This document shows positions 59,781 through 64,000 of a stretch of 64,000 nt of DNA, in pieces; the first letter of the stretch is position 1; each line of letters opens with the position of its first letter. The stretch is from Theocolax elegans. Taxonomy: Eukaryota; Arthropoda; Insecta; Hymenoptera; Cerocephalidae. Below the pieces are notes generated by a model. The model had not been told where the DNA came from, ran no database searches, and saw only the letters and a program-made list of their open reading frames with translations. The position numbers and the translations under genes are program-made. The stretch spans positions 1,853,501 to 1,917,500 of the forward strand of contig CM047426.1 in the NCBI GenBank assembly GCA_026168455.1, given 5' to 3'.

Positions 59781-60082
59781 CCGGATCGATGTGTATTTAC
59801 TTAAAAGATCAAACTATATCTTATATCATACATGTATATATATAATTCGATAATATTATTCCTTACTTACGCGAATCCTCATCAAACTAATTTCGCAAAC
59901 GACGACGACGACGAGATAGAGAGAGAGAGAGAAAAAAAAAAAGAGGAAGAAGAGAGTAGTTTTTCACTGGCAGTTGCAAAAGGGATGAAGTTAATCAGCT
60001 CTAATGGAATATTCGTAGCGGGCACCCACACCCAGGAACACATTCACATAGTAATTGAGTAACCGAAAATTTTGTTTAATCC

Positions 60083-60101
60083 ACCGTGGATTATCCACGG
60101 T
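60083..60101. other. 19-bp palindrome ACCGTGGAT-T-ATCCACGGT
   Basis: Two perfect 9-bp inverted arms around a single T. It could be a binding site or a chance palindrome; nothing nearby decides. Confidence 0.35.
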
Positions 60102-61224
60102 ACAGCACACGATACACACACATCCACAACGTCAATATGCGCGACTCTTCTTGATTACAAGATACATCTCTCTGCCTCTCTCTCTCTCTATTTCTCTCTC
60201 TACGTTTCTCACATATATAAGCACGTGACAATCAACGCGAATAATCCATGTTCTTTTTTTTTTTGAACATCGAATTATCTCGTATATATTCACTTAGATC
60301 CACTCACTCCTCGGAGTCACTCGACGACGACGGTATATACGTCAAAATTTGTCCGGGATTCGTGATTTTCCGCGTAGACGGGGTGGAAGGGAAGTCCAAA
60401 CAGAGATAGAGATAGAGAGAATGAAATAGTCGCGTCGTGCGGTGGGTTTTAAAATGATTTAATGCTAACTGCAGAAACCTCGCCTTCGTACTATATACCG
60501 AAACGGGGGAGGAGGTGGGAAAGGGAATCGAGGTGACGCAAGGGTGGCAACTTGTTGCACGCGTCGGGTGACACATACACATACACACGGAGGAAGAGGG
60601 GAACGTTGTAGTCACATACAACCTCAGAGAGAGAGAGAGAGAGAGTTGAGCTTTCCATTCCGGATTTGTGAATCGAAATCCAAACACACGCGTGTACGGG
60701 GATTTTTTCCTATATATATGTATATATTGCGGAGGAGACCATTTATATACCTTTTTTCCCTTTCTTTCCTTTCCTTCCTTCGGATATCAATATGATTGGT
60801 ATTGTGTTTATGGACTTACGAGAGTGAGGATATTTTTCATTCGGAAGTGAATTTTACGATTTTGATCGATAGCAAGCGGTGGGACGATCCTTTTGTACGT
60901 TTTCATTATGTCGTTTGTCGACTGGTTTAACTTTGGGATGCTTGGCGGTTGTGATTTGTGGGGTTCGAATGGGTTCTTTTTGGAGGGGGAGGGTGTTTTT
61001 TACGTAAAGGGGGTGAGGATTCTTGTTGCGTGAGTGTGTTGAGAACTAAAATTGAAATATTATTATTCCAGATATAGTAAATATTCCAGTGGAAAAGTCA
61101 CGATTTTCCTGGGTTTCTGACATAAAAAATGCATTGTAATAAAGAATTATTGTTAATTTTCATTGCTGAAATTTAATTTATAATTATAATTCTGTAAACA
61201 AAAATTTATTTTTTTGGAGTATAT
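60102..61224. other. less AT-rich patch with GA/CT microsatellites
   Basis: 60300-60700 is among the least AT-rich non-transposon stretches here. CT repeats near 60176-60202 and (GA)n at about 60625-60646. Overlapping frames on both strands pass through the repeats and lack domains. No gene is supported. Confidence 0.35.
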
Positions 61225-61443
61225 CGAACCTTCCATCACTATCTTCCAAGTCTTTTTCGCTCTACAACCTTAGCCATTTTTATTGTTTACGTCAATATGT
61301 CGAAATCTTGTTACATAATGAAAATTGAATTTGCTACAACTGTTTTTTTGTATCAAACCTTAATTTAACATATTGACATATACGACAAAAATTACTCAGT
61401 TGGTCGTAGAGCGAAAACTTTGGAGTAAAAGATCGGAAGTTCG
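61225..61443. mobile_element. degraded fold-back element
   Basis: The left segment, CGAACCTTCC through TTTTTCGCTCTACAACC, and the right segment, GGTCGTAGAGCGAAAACTTT through GGAAGTTCG, are imperfect inverted copies of ~42-45 bp. An inner pair GTCAATATGTC/GACATATTGAC-like extends the fold. About 220 bp overall, no coding sequence. Old MITE or fold-back. Confidence 0.5.
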
Positions 61444-64000
61444 CAATATAAATTTTTTTAATTTAAAATATATTAAATATTTATAATAAAAATTAACAAA
61501 TTCTTTATATTACTATTTAAATACATATCATGGTAGGAACGTAGCAAAATTGTGGCTTCGGGACACTAGCCACGATTTTACCAAAATTAGCAAGAAAATA
61601 CTCAAATGATTTTTCCGCGATATTTTCTCCACGTGAGTAAAAATTAATATCAATTTGTTTTTGTTAATGTGATGCATCGTTCTTTCAACTTTTTTTAAAA
61701 TCATTTTAATTACAGTAATGTACTTAAATATCACGGTAATATTTACGAAAAATATTAAGTAACGTAAAATTCTGACCTTTGCATGCGCTTTGTATAAACG
61801 TTTAAGGGGTGACAGCAATCTCATTATGTTACCATCCGAGTCATTTACCAACTGAAAATATATTATTTTTATATAAATTAATATTTTGTACTATATTTAA
61901 GTAACAAAGTAAAAACATTTCTCTCTTTCTTATAACGATTGGAGCAGTGCTTAACGAAAAAATTGTTTTAGATATTTATAGAAATATCAGTAGAGGGCGC
62001 TATACATTTAAATAAAACGATTAATTTCCTTAATTAATGTGTCAATCACCTAGGAACTTTGCAAAATTGAACATCATAACAAACGACAATCTGTACTTAT
62101 TAAAATTTTATTATTCAATATTAGTTTATGTAAAACAAAACTTCTCGGTCGATAATTTGCAAACGCGGGAAACTTGAATTATTATTCATTGTGTTTGACA
62201 TCCTTTTAACATCATTTTTCAACATTAAAAAACTGATAATTTTATCCTCTATAACGAAAAACATAATTAAATTAAAATTCTTTCTTTTAAATTTGTATAA
62301 ACGACTATCGTTCCACGATTCATCAAATTAACCGTTTTAAAAATTGTGCAGGTTAGAATATTCCAAACCAATTAACCCAGTCAATAAAATAAACATAATT
62401 CGTTAAAATTCTACGTTCTCCTTGTTGCAACGAAAGTTCACCCGTATTATCATTTTATACCGATAAAAAATTTAATAATTTCGTGATCGCGGGATATTTA
62501 AATTTATAATTATCTCCGACACGTTATCCCAATAATTGCGTTAATTATTATAGTAGAAGAAGGAGATGAAAAAGAAAATCAGTGTTATTAAACGACACAT
62601 CTTTGTTTAGCGTATCGTATTATAAAATATTGATCGTATCAATCTAGATAATTGATTTGCGATTCAATATTATATAATGCAAATATAATTATAATCAAAG
62701 TTAATTTCGTTAATTACCTTAATACCATATATATAATGAAGTCAGGGTCAGTTCCATTGATGTTTTCTCTCTCTCTCTCTGTCTCTTAATCTTGAATAAT
62801 AGAATAATTTAGTTAAAATTTATCGGGAAAATGATGCATCTCTTAAATAACGTTATAATAATTTAATTAACTCAGTTTTATTGATTCTTCGGCAGTTAAC
62901 AAGCGTGTATATATCAATATACAGGTATATAAATCCATCTGCAACAATAAAATAATTATTTGCAATACCTCTGTAATAAATATTTTCTCTTTGAATGCAA
63001 CACGCATGTACCATTTGCATAGATTTAATTTATTTGTTAATCACTTTTTTTTTAATTATTTTTCTTTATATCTGCTTTTTTAACGTTATTTTTTTAATAA
63101 TTTATTTTATTTATTTTTTTAACAAATTTATGTAACAATTATTAATTTTTTTTATGATAGCTTATAGCTATCTTTTATTATTATTAATAATTTTTTTATT
63201 GTGCATTTTTTATTATTTAGTATAAATTTTATAATAAATAGTCAAGTTTATTGATATTATTTTTTAATACATTTTTTAATATTATTAACAATGTTTCATA
63301 ATTTTTATTATTTTTATTAAATTTAATTAACATTTATTCTTTTTACTGTAGTTGTTTTTATTTTTTAATATATATATTTTTTAATTAATCACTTAATTGT
63401 TTATCTATTATTTTTTTTTGTTTATTACTTTCAAGAATTTTAATAATAATACATTTTTAAAATAGCGTTTATTATTTTTTTGTCATTGTTTAATATTTTT
63501 AATTAATATTTTTTTTTATTTTTAGAAATCTTTACAGTAATTTGTGATTTTTTACTATTGTGTTTATATTTATTTTTTATAACTCGTGTATTATATTATT
63601 TTTTTATTATTTTTATTTAATTTTAAAAATAGGCATTTATTTTCTTAAATTTCTTTAATTATTCATTTGTTTAATATTTTAAAAATTTTAACAATACTAT
63701 TAGTTTCTTTATTATTATTTATGTGTATTTTTATCATTCATTTAAAAAAATTTTTTTTAATAATTTATTTTTTACCATTTTCTAATCACTTATCTTTTAT
63801 AATTCTTTAAATCATTGTCTACACCGAATCCCTTCAATTATTCCGAATGAAAAAAAAAATTTTTTTTAACAAAACGATCGATAAACCAGTAGTAGTAGTG
63901 AAAAAAAAGAAAAATCGATGTGCCTCTTTAACCTAGCGCTTAATATCCTGTAGGTCCTTCTTGACCACGCAGTGTATACAGACACAGGTATATACGTATT
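61444..64000. other. AT-rich spacer, T-rich low-complexity tail
   Basis: No gene is recognised. The stretch 63010-63800 is almost entirely A and T with long T runs and ATTATT/TTTATT words, so nothing coding can be read from it. A short CT run lies at about 62768-62786. Confidence 0.55.

Noticed and set aside
60950..60985. GGTTCGAA-like word as a tRNA T-arm
   Set aside because: No acceptor or anticodon stem can be found at the right distance.

Overview
The window looks like non-coding DNA of an AT-rich animal genome, most likely an insect and plausibly a hymenopteran. The reasons are very low GC, scattered AACCT/AGGTT words, GA/CT/CA/TA microsatellites, an R1-clade-like non-LTR retrotransposon and a Penelope-like element. 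The taxonomic call is inference. I see no complete host protein-coding gene, tRNA, rRNA or CRISPR array. Most small open frames are chance frames in AT-rich, T-rich or dinucleotide-repeat DNA.

Layout. The left edge (1-222, minus strand) holds a short coding-like fragment broken by a frameshift. At 1657-2009 there are three exon-sized segments with splice-site-like borders. From 2 to 22 kb the DNA is AT-rich spacer holding decayed tandem arrays and several inverted-repeat elements: a MITE with a perfect 47-bp terminal repeat and 8-bp target duplication (6040-6192), a long fold-back (8584-9306), a fold-back made of Penelope-like termini (16975-17151) and a MITE with ~60-bp termini (19904-20401).

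From 22851 to 30886 a ~4-kb segment is tandemly duplicated (period 4124 bp). The ~108-bp junction is a patchwork of two pieces copied from inside the unit, which points to replication template switching. A ~150-bp part of this unit has a further diverged copy at ~50.5 kb.

From 34.9 to 39.6 kb there is a three-level nest. A decayed ~100-bp-period tandem array is interrupted by a 5'-truncated Penelope-like element (256-bp inverted arms, GIY-YIG endonuclease remnant). That element is in turn interrupted by a GC-rich, 5'-truncated R1-like retrotransposon on the minus strand with an intact 769-residue reverse transcriptase frame, a poly(A) tail and a 15-bp target-site duplication. The Penelope-like arms and the 17-kb fold-back carry hammerhead-ribozyme-like cores with a covarying stem I.

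From 39.6 to 64 kb AT-rich spacer dominates, with a 79-bp tandem duplication, several motif arrays, a pseudogene with a zinc-knuckle-like cluster (48772-49029), a cluster of TGACSGTCA palindromes (50.1-51.5 kb), three more inverted-repeat elements and a ~50-bp-period minisatellite (57.65-58.07 kb). Less AT-rich patches with microsatellites recur every few kb and could be conserved non-coding elements of a large intron or gene desert, but that cannot be tested here.

The only sequences resembling working machinery are the R1-like reverse transcriptase and the possible ribozyme folds. All similarity statements are by eye; no search was run.
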